Shown piece by piece: positions 17,891-26,623 of a stretch of 64,000 nucleotides of DNA; positions within the stretch are counted from its first letter, which is position 1, and the number at the start of each line of letters is the position of its first letter. Made by a program: the position numbers and the translations under genes. Location: assembly GCF_003660445.1 (NCBI RefSeq), contig NZ_QZVQ01000006.1, positions 186,001 to 250,000 of the forward strand. The letters are read 5' to 3'. Origin of the DNA: Croceibacterium ferulae. GTDB lineage: Bacteria > Pseudomonadota > Alphaproteobacteria > Sphingomonadales > Sphingomonadaceae. Below the pieces are notes generated by a model, which was given only the letters and a program-made list of their open reading frames with translations, was not told where the DNA came from and ran no database searches.

Positions 17891-17989
17891 GAACCGGCCA
17901 ACGCGCGAACGGGCCGGGTGGGTGCGCGACGATGCTCGACCTGCATGACGGCAGGTGACGCCCCGGGGCGCCGTCATTATATCGGGCGG

Positions 17990-18409
17990 ATGCAGCAGGC
18001 GCAGACCACCCTTGCCATCGCCACCCGCGGCATGGGCTTCACCGATCTGACGGACGATATCGCCGGCTGGCTGGCCGCGAGCGGCATCCGCACCGGGCTG
18101 CTCAGCCTGCTATGCCGCCATACCAGCGCGGGATTGCTGATCACGGAGAACGCTTCTCCCGCGGTGCGACGCGATCTGGCGCGCTGGCTGGCGCGGCTGG
18201 CGCCGGAAGGGAGCGGGTACGAGCATGACGAGGAAGGCCCGGACGACATGCCCGCCCATCTGCGAGCTGCGCTGACCGGCCCGTCGCTGACGATCCCGGT
18301 GGCGGATGGCCGCATGGTGCTGGGCACGTGGCAGGGGATCTATCTGGCGGAGCACCGCCATGCGCCCCACCGGCGGCAGGTGGTGGCGCATGTGATCGGC
18401 GAAGCCTAG
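17990..18409 (+). CDS. YjbQ family protein (secondary thiamine-phosphate synthase type)
   Basis: The 139-residue protein has the UPF0047/YjbQ signature: LLCRHTSAGLLITENAS near the middle, YEHDEEGPDDMPAHLRAAL, and LGTWQGIYLAEHR at the C-terminus. The His and Glu residues form a conserved pocket. E. coli YjbQ has weak thiamine-phosphate synthase activity, but the physiological role is not settled. ATG 17990 sits after CGGGCGG. The stop shares four bases with the stop of the convergent ABC permease gene. Confidence 0.88.
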   Translation: MQQAQTTLAIATRGMGFTDLTDDIAGWLAASGIRTGLLSLLCRHTSAGLLITENASPAVRRDLARWLARLAPEGSGYEHDEEGPDDMPAHLRAALTGPSLTIPVADGRMVLGTWQGIYLAEHRHAPHRRQVVAHVIGEA

Positions 18410-19302
18410 CTCTTCAGCTTCCACCCGCTGCGCAGCAGGGCGTAACAGATCGCCCCCAGCACCAGGTTCAGGACGCCCACCCCGATCGCCGCCCCCAGCA
18501 CCGCGCCATTGGTGTCGCCGATGTCGCTGGTCCCCAAGAAGCCGAAGCGGAAGCCGGAGATCATGTAGAAGAACGGGTTCAGGCGGCTGATCGTCTGGAA
18601 GGCCGGTGCCAGGTCATGCACCACGTAGAAGGTGCCGGACAGCAGCGTCAGCGGGGCGACGATGAAGTTGGTGATCGCGGCATTGTGGTCGAACTTGTCA
18701 GCCCAGACAGAGGTCAGCAGGCCGGCCAGCGCCAGCATGGTCGATCCCATCAGGCCGAACCACACGATCGCCCAAGGATGCGCCGCCATCAGCGACACGC
18801 CCGGCCACAGCGCCATGGCCAGCGCCAGCGCGCAGCCCACCATGACCGCACGGGTGATCGCCGCGGCGATGATGCCGATCATCAGCTCCGCCTCGCTGAG
18901 CGGGGGCATCAGCAGGTCGATGATCGTGCCCTGCAGCTTGCCCGCCAGCAGGGAAAAGCTCGAATTGGCGAAAGCGTTCTGCATCATGCCCATCATGATC
19001 AGGCCCGGCGCGACAAAGGTGGCGAATGGCACGCCCAGCACGGTGCGGTCGCCCCGGCCCATCGCGACGGTGAACACGATCAGGAACAGCAGGGTGGTGA
19101 CGGCCGGCGCCCACACGGTCTGCGTCTGCACCTTGAGAAACCGGCGCACCTCCTTCATATAGAGGGCCCACAGTCCGATCCGGTTGATACCGGTGATCCG
19201 GGGCTGTCCCATCGGCGGGAAGTTTCCTGCCGGCAGGGCGGCTGCGGTGGCGGGGTCGGTTTCCCGTTCCCCCTGGGCGGCGTTCCGGATGGTATCGGCC
19301 AT
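18406..19302 (-). CDS. ABC-2 type transporter permease
   Basis: The 298-residue protein has a cytoplasmic N-terminal tail and six hydrophobic helices. The stretches LYMKEVRRFLKVQTQTVW, FVAPGLIMMGMMQNAF and LSGTFYVVHDLAP are typical of ABC-2 permeases related to NodJ and capsular or drug exporters. It needs an ATP-binding partner, and none is encoded next to it in this window. Substrate unknown. Confidence 0.85.
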   Translation of the reverse strand: MADTIRNAAQGERETDPATAAALPAGNFPPMGQPRITGINRIGLWALYMKEVRRFLKVQTQTVWAPAVTTLLFLIVFTVAMGRGDRTVLGVPFATFVAPGLIMMGMMQNAFANSSFSLLAGKLQGTIIDLLMPPLSEAELMIGIIAAAITRAVMVGCALALAMALWPGVSLMAAHPWAIVWFGLMGSTMLALAGLLTSVWADKFDHNAAITNFIVAPLTLLSGTFYVVHDLAPAFQTISRLNPFFYMISGFRFGFLGTSDIGDTNGAVLGAAIGVGVLNLVLGAICYALLRSGWKLKS

Positions 19303-19420
19303 GGGCCCGGCGCCTATCGGCCCCGACGGCGCATGGCAAGCACCGGTGGAACGAAGGGGGTCGTGGCAGGCCAGTCCTGCCCCGTGAAGTTTACACGATT
19401 ACAGACGGCGGATGTTGACG

Positions 19421-20161
19421 ATGAGCTGGACCGAAGAACGCATAGGTACCCTGACCCGCATGTGGGAAGGCGGCTCCACCGCCAGCCAGATCGCGGACGA
19501 ACTGGGCGGCGTGTCGCGCAATGCGGTGATCGGGAAGGCGCATCGCCTGGGCCTGAAGTCGCGCCCGTCGCCGGTGAAGGCGAACGAGAAGGTCGCCGAC
19601 AAGGCGGCCGAGCCCAAGGTGGCAGAGCCGGTCGCGATCGAGGCGGAAGCGCCCATCGCCAAGGCCAAGGACAGCACGGCCGAGCGGACCGCCCCGGCAC
19701 CGGCGGCACCCCCGGCTGCTCCGCCGCGCGCGCCCGCCGCGCCCGCTCCGGCACCCGCTGCCGCCACCACCAGCCGGGTCGAGGCGGATCCGGTCGAACC
19801 CGCGCCCGAGCCGCGGCGGGACATGCCGCGCATCGTATCCGTCGGTCCCGGCGGGTTCCTGCGTCAGGGCCCGGGCGACCAGCAGGCGCCGATCCCGCCC
19901 GCCCCGCCGCGGCGGCTGGTCCCGGCCAAGCCCGCCCCGGAAATCGCCGACAAGACCAGCCTGCTGGACCTGAACGACCGGGTCTGCCGCTGGCCGATGG
20001 GCCACCCGGGGGAGGCGGACTTCCACTTCTGCGGCGTGAAGGTGAACCCCGGTTTTCCCTATTGTGTGGAACATTGCGGCCGCGCCTATCAGGCACAGCT
20101 GCCCCGTGGTGCGCGCCGTCCTCCCCCGCCGCTGCCCTTCGGCGGCCCCCGCGTCCGCTGA
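19421..20161 (+). CDS. gcrA: GcrA cell-cycle regulator
   Basis: The first 45 residues (MSWTEERIGTL, then GGVSRNAVIGKAHRLGL) are the DNA-binding domain of GcrA, the sigma70-binding regulator that reads GANTC sites methylated by CcrM. The C-terminal part (VCRWPMGHPGEADFHFCG, YCVEHCGRAY) is the conserved Cys/His-bearing domain. Between them lies a linker of about 130 residues rich in Ala, Pro and Lys, so the protein (246 residues) is longer than Caulobacter GcrA. ATG 19421 gives the canonical N-terminus; ATG 19412 would add three residues. Confidence 0.93.
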   Translation: MSWTEERIGTLTRMWEGGSTASQIADELGGVSRNAVIGKAHRLGLKSRPSPVKANEKVADKAAEPKVAEPVAIEAEAPIAKAKDSTAERTAPAPAAPPAAPPRAPAAPAPAPAAATTSRVEADPVEPAPEPRRDMPRIVSVGPGGFLRQGPGDQQAPIPPAPPRRLVPAKPAPEIADKTSLLDLNDRVCRWPMGHPGEADFHFCGVKVNPGFPYCVEHCGRAYQAQLPRGARRPPPPLPFGGPRVR

Positions 20162-20227
20162 TCCGCGGGGCCGGGGGGCTCACCTCCCCGGTTACCACGT
20201 GGTTCTGCGTAGGCGCGGCGACCCGAA

Positions 20228-20267
20228 GTAAGCATCTTCCCCGAATGGCGGGGAAGTTTGCGCTTAC
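20228..20267 (+). promoter_or_regulatory. nested double hairpin in leader of GAF gene
   Basis: GTAAGC (20228-20233) pairs with GCTTAC (20262-20267) and, inside it, CTTCCCC (20236-20242) pairs with GGGGAAG (20250-20256). Both stems are perfect. It lies between gcrA and the GAF-domain gene, 34 bases before the latter's ATG. It may end gcrA transcription or shape the leader of the next mRNA; the short TTT after the inner stem makes it a poor classic terminator. Confidence 0.5.
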
Positions 20268-20301
20268 CTAGAACGGTGCCATCGGGAACGGGGGCACCAC
20301 A

Positions 20302-20730
20302 ATGGGTCACATCGCACACAGCCAGGATTTTGACGCGGCGCACACGCTTGCCGGTGTGGACGCGCTGCGCCTGGATAATCTGCACTCGCTGGGTGACCTG
20401 ACCCGTTTTCTGCAGAATTACCTGGATTGCGAGCTGGCGCTGGTCAGCCTTCCCGGCACGGCAGGGGCATGGACCGTGCGCGCCGGCATCGACATGCCGG
20501 TCCCGGTCGGAACAGGGGATCCGGGCGGCCTGGCCGACCCGATCGCCGCGCGCGCCTGCGGCATGCAGTTCTTCGCCGGGCTGCCGCTGCGGGACGGCGC
20601 CGGGCGCTGCATCGGCACCATGGCGGCGATGGACGGGGCAGAGCGGCCGCTTTCGGGCGAGGAGCTGGGCGTGCTGCGGCAGCTGGCCGGTGTCGCCGCC
20701 GGCCTGTGCATGCCGGAGACGCATGACTGA
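20302..20730 (+). CDS. GAF-domain protein
   Basis: The 142-residue protein is a single GAF-like domain: FLQNYLDCELALVSL, then FFAGLPLRDGAGRCIGTMAAMD and a final helix LSGEELGVLRQLAGVAAGL. GAF domains sense small molecules or light through a bound ligand; no output domain is fused here. The ligand is not predictable. ATG 20302 follows a GGGG stretch. It is followed by the transglutaminase-like gene after 67 bases. Confidence 0.75.
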   Translation: MGHIAHSQDFDAAHTLAGVDALRLDNLHSLGDLTRFLQNYLDCELALVSLPGTAGAWTVRAGIDMPVPVGTGDPGGLADPIAARACGMQFFAGLPLRDGAGRCIGTMAAMDGAERPLSGEELGVLRQLAGVAAGLCMPETHD

Positions 20731-20797
20731 CCGCGCCGTGGCGAGACTTTTTCGCGGCTGCGAAACCGCCATCGCCGACGGGCGTTAGCCGGGCATC

Positions 20798-21598
20798 ATG
20801 CCGATCGACATCTCCGCCCGCTTCAGCTTCAGCCTGCATGATCCGTGCGACGTGCTGCTGCAATTCGAGGCGGCCGCCATTCCCGAACAGGCGATCCTGT
20901 CGTCCGACTGCCGGATGAGCGAAGCGATCCACCTGGCCCGCATCCCGGCGCAGGACAATATCGGCCAGCGGATCTGGCTGCGCAGTGAAGGCCGCTACGA
21001 GGTCGACTACCACGCGCAGGTGGAGGTCGACCGCCTGCTGGCCGACCTGTCCGAACTGGAGCGGCTGGAACCGCACGATCTGCCGGGCGAGGCGGTGCAA
21101 TATCTGTTCGACAGCCGGTACTGCCCCGCCGATCGGTTCCAGCCCTTCGTGGAGGCCGAGTTCGGCCACCTGACCGGCGGCCCGCGCATGGTGGCGATGC
21201 GCGACTGGGTGGCGGAGAACTTCTCCTATGTGCCGGGCAGCAGCGATGCGACCACCACCGCGATGGACTCCTTCGTGGAACGGCGCGGCATCTGCCGCGA
21301 CTATGCCCATGTGATGATCACGCTGGCCCGCGCCAGCGCGGTGCCGGCGCGCTTCGTCAGCTGCTACGCGCCCGGTGTCACGCCGCAGGATTTTCACGCC
21401 GTGGCGGAGGTGTTCCTGGCCGATCCCACGGTGCCGGGTGGCGGCGCCTGGCATATCCTGGATGCGACCGCGATGGCCGATCCGGCGCAGACAGTGAAGA
21501 TCGGTGTCGGCCGCGATGCTGCCGATGTCAGCTTCATGACGACGTTCGGCGCGGCGCAGTTCGAGGACAAGATGGTGGCGGTGACCGCATCCGGTTGA
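20798..21598 (+). CDS. transglutaminase-like cysteine peptidase family protein
   Basis: The 266-residue protein has the transglutaminase-core triad: Cys in RGICRDYAHVMI, His in DFHAVAEVFL and Asp in WHILDATAM. The N-terminal half is the beta-rich domain common in bacterial members of this family (FSFSLHDPCDVLLQF). No signal peptide is visible, so it should be cytoplasmic. Such genes often flank circularly permuted ATP-grasp or alpha-E genes, which are not seen here. Activity (transpeptidase or peptidase) is unknown. Confidence 0.85.
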   Translation: MPIDISARFSFSLHDPCDVLLQFEAAAIPEQAILSSDCRMSEAIHLARIPAQDNIGQRIWLRSEGRYEVDYHAQVEVDRLLADLSELERLEPHDLPGEAVQYLFDSRYCPADRFQPFVEAEFGHLTGGPRMVAMRDWVAENFSYVPGSSDATTTAMDSFVERRGICRDYAHVMITLARASAVPARFVSCYAPGVTPQDFHAVAEVFLADPTVPGGGAWHILDATAMADPAQTVKIGVGRDAADVSFMTTFGAAQFEDKMVAVTASG

Positions 21599-21632
21599 TG
21601 GAATGTTGCGCAACCTTGCGGCTTGCGCGCTC

Positions 21633-21646
21633 TGCAATCGTTTGCA
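21633..21646. promoter_or_regulatory. LacI-family-type operator upstream of zwf
   Basis: TGCAATCGTTTGCA is a 14-bp near-palindrome with a central CG, two positions short of perfect symmetry. LacI-family repressors typically bind such CG-centred palindromes. It lies 107 bases before the zwf ATG in the 154-base gap that should hold the operon promoter. The repressor gene is not identified in this window. Confidence 0.5.
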
Positions 21647-21752
21647 TAAGGCGTCCGAGCGGCATTGCGCATCGCAGCACGGGGCTGTAGCGCGGGCGGC
21701 AGGCACGGGAGAGGCGGATGCACGCGAACACAGCCATCAGGGCGAAACCGGA

Positions 21753-23186
21753 ATGAGCGGGGCTGCCGAGAATCTTGTGCTGTTTGGCGCCACGGGAGAC
21801 CTGGCGCAGCGCATGCTCCTGCCGTCTCTCTGCGCGCTGGATGCCGACGGGCTGCTGCCCGAAAAGCTGCGGATCGTCTGCACTGCGCGCTCCGAGATGG
21901 ACGACGCCCAGTTCCGCAATCTGGCGCGGGAGGCGGTGGAGAAGTTCCTGCCGGCGCACCGGCGCGGGAGCATGGCCGATTTCCTGAACCGGCTGACCTA
22001 TCAGGCGCTGGATGCCACCACACCCGAAGGATACCGCGAGCTGGCGGACAGCGTCCGGCAGGGCGGCCGCGGTGACGTCGCGATCTTCCTGTCCACCGCG
22101 CCCAGCCTGTTCGAGGCGACGATCAGCGGACTGGCCGATTGCGGCCTGGCGGAGGACGGGGCACGGATCGGGCTGGAAAAGCCGCTGGGCCATGATCTGG
22201 AAAGCAGCCGGCACATCAACGATGCGGTCGCCGCCGTCTTCCCCGAAGACCGCATCTTCCGCGTCGATCATTATCTGGGCAAGGAAACGGTGCAGAACCT
22301 GATCGCGCTGCGGTTCGGCAACATCATGTTCGAACCCTTGTGGAATTCCCAGCATATCGAGCATGTGCAGATCACCGTGGGCGAGACGGTGGGGCTGGAA
22401 TCGCGGGCGGAGTTCTACGACCAGACCGGCGCCCTGCGCGACATGGTGCAGAACCACATGCTGCAATTGCTGGCGCTGGTGGCGATGGAGCTGCCGGTGA
22501 CCTTCGATGCCGGCGCCGTGCGGGACGAGAAGGTCAAGGTGCTGCGCGCGCTGCGCCCGATCGCCGCCGGGGAAAGCGTGACCGGCCAGTATCGCGGCGG
22601 TGCGTCGAGCGGCAAGATCGTGCCCGGCTATGACGAGGAACTGGGCAAGGATAGCGACACCGAGACCTTTGTCGCGATCAAGGCCCATGTGGACAACTGG
22701 CGCTGGAAGGGCGTGCCGTTCTACCTGCGCACCGGCAAGCGCATGCCGGAACGGGTGACGGAGATCGTGATCCAGTTCCGCCCGGTGCCGCACTCCATCT
22801 TCGCCGGCGCGAAACTGAAGGCCAATCGCCTGGTGATCGGCATCCAGCCGCAGGAAGACGTGACGCTGACGCTGATGGCCAAGGTGCCGGGGCTGGGGCA
22901 GGGCATGGCCTTGCGCGAGATCCCGCTCGACATCTCCATGCCCGACGCGCTGAGCGGGCGGGAACGGCGCATGGCCTATGAACGGCTGCTGCTGGATCTG
23001 ATCCATGGCGACCAGACCCTGTTCGTGCGGCGCGACGAGGTGGAGGCGCAATGGGCCTGGATCGACCGCATCCGCAGCCGCTGGGCCGAAGAGGGGCTGA
23101 CCCCCAAGACCTACAGCGCAGGCAGCTGGGGCCCAAGCGCGGCGATCGCGCTGGCCGAACGCGATGGAGTGAGCTGGCATGAGTAA
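21753..23186 (+). CDS. zwf: glucose-6-phosphate 1-dehydrogenase
   Basis: Oxidises glucose 6-phosphate to 6-phosphogluconolactone with NAD(P)+, the entry step of the Entner-Doudoroff and pentose phosphate routes. The nucleotide-binding motif LVLFGATGDLAQRML is at the N-terminus, the active-site motif RVDHYLGKETVQN is near residue 170, and the substrate-contact segment RTGKRMPER lies in the C-terminal part. At 477 residues it is of normal length. ATG 21753 gives the usual short N-terminus. It heads the operon zwf-edd-glk-eda and overlaps edd by eight bases. Confidence 0.97.
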   Translation: MSGAAENLVLFGATGDLAQRMLLPSLCALDADGLLPEKLRIVCTARSEMDDAQFRNLAREAVEKFLPAHRRGSMADFLNRLTYQALDATTPEGYRELADSVRQGGRGDVAIFLSTAPSLFEATISGLADCGLAEDGARIGLEKPLGHDLESSRHINDAVAAVFPEDRIFRVDHYLGKETVQNLIALRFGNIMFEPLWNSQHIEHVQITVGETVGLESRAEFYDQTGALRDMVQNHMLQLLALVAMELPVTFDAGAVRDEKVKVLRALRPIAAGESVTGQYRGGASSGKIVPGYDEELGKDSDTETFVAIKAHVDNWRWKGVPFYLRTGKRMPERVTEIVIQFRPVPHSIFAGAKLKANRLVIGIQPQEDVTLTLMAKVPGLGQGMALREIPLDISMPDALSGRERRMAYERLLLDLIHGDQTLFVRRDEVEAQWAWIDRIRSRWAEEGLTPKTYSAGSWGPSAAIALAERDGVSWHE

Positions 23187-24993
23187 TATGCACCCCACGG
23201 TCCAGCGCGTGACCGACCGCGTGATCGAACGGTCACGCCCCAGCCGCGCGGCCTATCTGGCGCTGATGCGGGAGGAAGGCGACAAGCACCGCGACCGCAA
23301 CGTGGCGCTGCCCTGTTCCAACCTGGCCCACGGCTTCGCCGCCGCTGGCGAGGACAAGGCGAGCATCGCCACGCAGCGGGGCCCGAACATCGGTGTCATC
23401 ACCGCTTACAACGACACCATCTCCTCGCATCAGCCCTACGCCGCCTATCCGCCGCAGATGAAGATCTGGGCGCGGGAGGTGGGCGCCACCTGCCAGGTCG
23501 CCGGGGCGACGCCGGCCATGTGCGATGGTGTGACGCAGGGCACGGACGGCATGGAGCTGTCGCTGTTCAGCCGCGACGTGATCGCGCTCTCCACCGCCGT
23601 CAGCCTCAGCCACGCAATGTATGACAGCGTTGCGCATCTGGGCATGTGCGACAAGATCGTGCCCGGCCTGCTGATGGGTGGGCTGCGCTTCGGCTGGCTG
23701 CCGCAGCTGTTCATCTCCGCCGGCGCCATGCCGACCGGGATCGCCAACAAGGAAAAGCAGCGCATCCGCCAGCTTTATGCCGAAGGCAAGGCGACGCGGG
23801 CGGAACTGCTGGAGAGCGAGTCCAGGAGCTACCACTCGCCCGGCGTGTGCACCTTCTATGGCACCGCCAATTCGAACCTGATGATGCTGGAGATGATGGG
23901 GCTGCAGATGCCCGGCGCCGCCTACATCAATCCGGGCACGCCGCTGCGCCAGGCGCTGGTGCGCGCCTCCGTCCAGCGGCTGGCGGAGGTTGGCCGCGAC
24001 AGCGGTGACTATCGCCCGCTTGCCGAATGCGTGGACGAGCGTTCGATCGTTAATGCGGTGGTCGGCCTGCTGGCGACCGGCGGCTCCACCAACCACGCGC
24101 TGCACATCCCCGCCTTCGCCCGCGCCGCCGGCATCCAGATCGACTGGGACGACATGGCCGAGTTGAGCCGGGTGGTGCCGCTGCTGGTGCGCGCCTATCC
24201 CAATGGCGCCAAGGACGTGAACCAGTTCCAGAACGCTGGCGGCCTCGGCTTCGTGGTGCGCGAACTGCTCGATGCGGGGCTGCTCCATCGCGACATCATG
24301 ACGGTCTTCGGCGATGATCTCGGCGCCTTTGCGCAGGAGCCGTGGCTTGATGGCGAGACGCTCGCCTGGCGGGACCCGGGCCCTTCGGGGGACGAGGATG
24401 TTCTGCGCCCCTACAGCGCACCGTTCCAGCCGGAGGGCGGCATGGTGCTGGTGCAGGGCAATCTGGGCCGCGGGTGCTTCAAGACCAGCGCAGTCGATCC
24501 CGAACGCTGGACGGTGGAGGCGCCGTGCCGCGTGTTCGAGACCCAGCAGCAGGTGACCCAGGCCTTTGCCGCAGGGGAGCTGGAACGCGACGTGGTGGTG
24601 GTGGTCCGCTTCCAGGGGCCGCGCGCCAATGGCATGCCCGAACTGCACAAGCTGACGCCGGCATTGGGCGTGCTGCAGGATCGCGGCTTTCGCGTGGCGC
24701 TGGTGACCGATGGCCGCATGTCCGGCGCCAGCGGCAAGGTGCCCGCGGCCATCCATGTCAGCCCGGAGGCGTTGGGCGGTGGTCCGCTGACGCGCCTGCG
24801 CGATGGCGACATCGTGCGCCTGTCGGCCGTGGACGGCACGCTCAGCACCACGGCCGACCTGTCGGTGCGAGAGGATGCCGTCGCTCCCCAGAGCCAGAGC
24901 GGCACCGGGCGCGAACTGTTCGCCATGTTCCGCCATGGCGCGGATGAGGCGGAAAAGGGCGGCTCCGCCATGCTGGCGCTGGCCGGGCTGTAG
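23179..24993 (+). CDS. edd: phosphogluconate dehydratase
   Basis: Dehydrates 6-phosphogluconate to 2-keto-3-deoxy-6-phosphogluconate. The 604-residue protein shows the IlvD/Edd family landmarks: the first iron-sulfur Cys in [15 protein letters not shown], a further Cys in [24 protein letters not shown], and [19 protein letters not shown] in the C-terminal domain. The start overlaps zwf and the stop is only four bases before the glk ATG, so expression is coupled. No lactonase gene lies between zwf and edd. Confidence 0.97.
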   Translation: MSNMHPTVQRVTDRVIERSRPSRAAYLALMREEGDKHRDRNVALPCSNLAHGFAAAGEDKASIATQRGPNIGVITAYNDTISSHQPYAAYPPQMKIWAREVGATCQVAGATPAMCDGVTQGTDGMELSLFSRDVIALSTAVSLSHAMYDSVAHLGMCDKIVPGLLMGGLRFGWLPQLFISAGAMPTGIANKEKQRIRQLYAEGKATRAELLESESRSYHSPGVCTFYGTANSNLMMLEMMGLQMPGAAYINPGTPLRQALVRASVQRLAEVGRDSGDYRPLAECVDERSIVNAVVGLLATGGSTNHALHIPAFARAAGIQIDWDDMAELSRVVPLLVRAYPNGAKDVNQFQNAGGLGFVVRELLDAGLLHRDIMTVFGDDLGAFAQEPWLDGETLAWRDPGPSGDEDVLRPYSAPFQPEGGMVLVQGNLGRGCFKTSAVDPERWTVEAPCRVFETQQQVTQAFAAGELERDVVVVVRFQGPRANGMPELHKLTPALGVLQDRGFRVALVTDGRMSGASGKVPAAIHVSPEALGGGPLTRLRDGDIVRLSAVDGTLSTTADLSVREDAVAPQSQSGTGRELFAMFRHGADEAEKGGSAMLALAGL

Positions 24994-24997
24994 GACG

Positions 24998-25990
24998 ATG
25001 ACGGAACTTGTCGCGGTCGACATCGGCGGCACCAATGCCCGCTTCGCGCTGGCGCGCCTGGAGGCCGACGGGCGGATCGCGCTGGACGAACCGGTAACGC
25101 TGGGCACCAGCGACTTCGCCAGCCTGCAGACCGCTTGGGAGGAGTTCGAGCGGCGCATCGGCCGCCAGGCCCCGCGCGCCGCCGCGATCGCCATCGCCGG
25201 CCCGGTCAATGGCGGCACCGTGCGCATGACCAACAACAGCTGGGTGCTGCACACCGGCGCGCTGGACGAACAGCTGGGCATCGACCGGGTCACGGTGATC
25301 AACGATTTCGGGGCCGTCGCCCATGCCGTGGCCCGCGCCGATGCCGACCAGTTCGCCACCCTGTGCGGGCCGGAAGGCGACCTGCCCGCCACCGGCACGG
25401 TCAGCGTGATCGGCCCCGGCACCGGCCTCGGCGTCGCGCATTTCCTGCGGCTGCCGGGTGGCGGCTACCATGTGCAGCCGACCGAAGGCGGGCACATCGA
25501 CTTCGCGCCGATGGATCATATCGACGACCTGATCCTGCAGCGGCTGCGTGCGCGGCACCGGCGCGTTTCGGTGGAGCGGGTCGTGGCCGGGCCCGGCATC
25601 TGCGAAATCTACCAGACGCTCGCCACGATGGAGCGGCGCAAGCCGCAGGAGCTGGACGACCGCGCCATCTGGACCCGCGCGCTGGAGCGGAGCGACAGTC
25701 TGGCGGTGGCGGCGCTGGACCGGTTCTGCCTGTCGCTGGGCAGCGTGGCGGGCGATTTCGCGCTGGCCCATGGCAGCAGCGCGGTGGTGATCGCCGGCGG
25801 TCTGGGCCTGCGGCTGCGCCATCTGCTGCCCACCAGCGGCTTTGCCGAACGGTTCCGTTTCAAGGGGCGGTACGAACAGATGATGGCCGGCATTCCGGTC
25901 AAGCTGATCGTCCATCCGCAGCCCGGCCTGTTCGGCGCCGTGGCCGCCTTCCAGTGTCAATATTCTCAGCAGGAGCAGCAGCAGGCATGA
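24998..25990 (+). CDS. glk: glucokinase
   Basis: The 330-residue ROK-unrelated proteobacterial glucokinase phosphorylates free glucose with ATP. The phosphate-binding motif [15 protein letters not shown] is at the N-terminus, the sugar-binding Asn-Asp in [12 protein letters not shown], and [11 protein letters not shown] and [11 protein letters not shown] follow. ATG 24998 lies four bases after the edd stop. The 3' end overlaps eda (ATGA). This provides the glucose 6-phosphate used by zwf when sugar enters by facilitated or proton-coupled uptake. Confidence 0.95.
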   Translation: MTELVAVDIGGTNARFALARLEADGRIALDEPVTLGTSDFASLQTAWEEFERRIGRQAPRAAAIAIAGPVNGGTVRMTNNSWVLHTGALDEQLGIDRVTVINDFGAVAHAVARADADQFATLCGPEGDLPATGTVSVIGPGTGLGVAHFLRLPGGGYHVQPTEGGHIDFAPMDHIDDLILQRLRARHRRVSVERVVAGPGICEIYQTLATMERRKPQELDDRAIWTRALERSDSLAVAALDRFCLSLGSVAGDFALAHGSSAVVIAGGLGLRLRHLLPTSGFAERFRFKGRYEQMMAGIPVKLIVHPQPGLFGAVAAFQCQYSQQEQQQA

Positions 25991-26598
25991 CCCCCATCGA
26001 ACAGGTGATGCGCACCGCGCCGGTGATCCCGGTGCTGGTGATCGACGATGTGGCCGAGGCCGAGCCGCTGGCCCGTGCCCTGGTGGCCGGCGGGTTGACG
26101 GTGCTGGAGGTGACGCTGCGCACCCCCGCCGCGCTCGACGCAATTCGTGCCATGAAGAAGGTGAAGGGCGCCATCGTTGGTGCGGGCACCGTGACCAATG
26201 AAAAGCAGCTGGATGACGCGATCCGCGCGGGCGCGGAGTTCATCGTCAGCCCCGGCCTGACCAAGCCGCTGGGCAAGGCCGCGATCCGCAGCGGCGTGCC
26301 GTTCCTGCCCGGCATCGCCAATGCCGGCGACATCATGCGCGGGCTGGAGCTGGGCCTGAGCGAGTTCAAGTTCTTCCCCGCGATGGCGGCGGGCGGCATC
26401 CCGGCGCTGAAGGCGCTGGCGGCACCGTTCGGCCAGGTGAAGTTCTGCCCCACCGGTGGCATCACGCTGGACAATGCACCCGAATGGCTGGCGCTGGATC
26501 CGGTGCTGTGCGTCGGCGGCAGCTGGGTCGCCCCGCGTGGCGGCACGCCCGAACAGATCGAGCAGCTGGCCAGGGACGCAGCAGCTCTGCCCCGCTGA
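25987..26598 (+). CDS. eda: KDPG aldolase (2-keto-3-deoxy-6-phosphogluconate / 4-hydroxy-2-oxoglutarate aldolase)
   Basis: Cleaves KDPG to pyruvate and glyceraldehyde 3-phosphate, the last Entner-Doudoroff step. The 203-residue class I aldolase has the catalytic Glu in LEVTLRTP, the glycine loop VGAGTVTN, and the Schiff-base Lys in EFKFFPA. ATG 25987 overlaps the glk TGA (ATGA). It could equally process KDG-6-phosphate from galacturonate, which ties the operon to the pectin locus at the far end of the window (inference). Confidence 0.96.
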   Translation: MTPIEQVMRTAPVIPVLVIDDVAEAEPLARALVAGGLTVLEVTLRTPAALDAIRAMKKVKGAIVGAGTVTNEKQLDDAIRAGAEFIVSPGLTKPLGKAAIRSGVPFLPGIANAGDIMRGLELGLSEFKFFPAMAAGGIPALKALAAPFGQVKFCPTGGITLDNAPEWLALDPVLCVGGSWVAPRGGTPEQIEQLARDAAALPR

Positions 26599-26623
26599 GG
26601 GCGACAGATTGAAGGAACACCGG

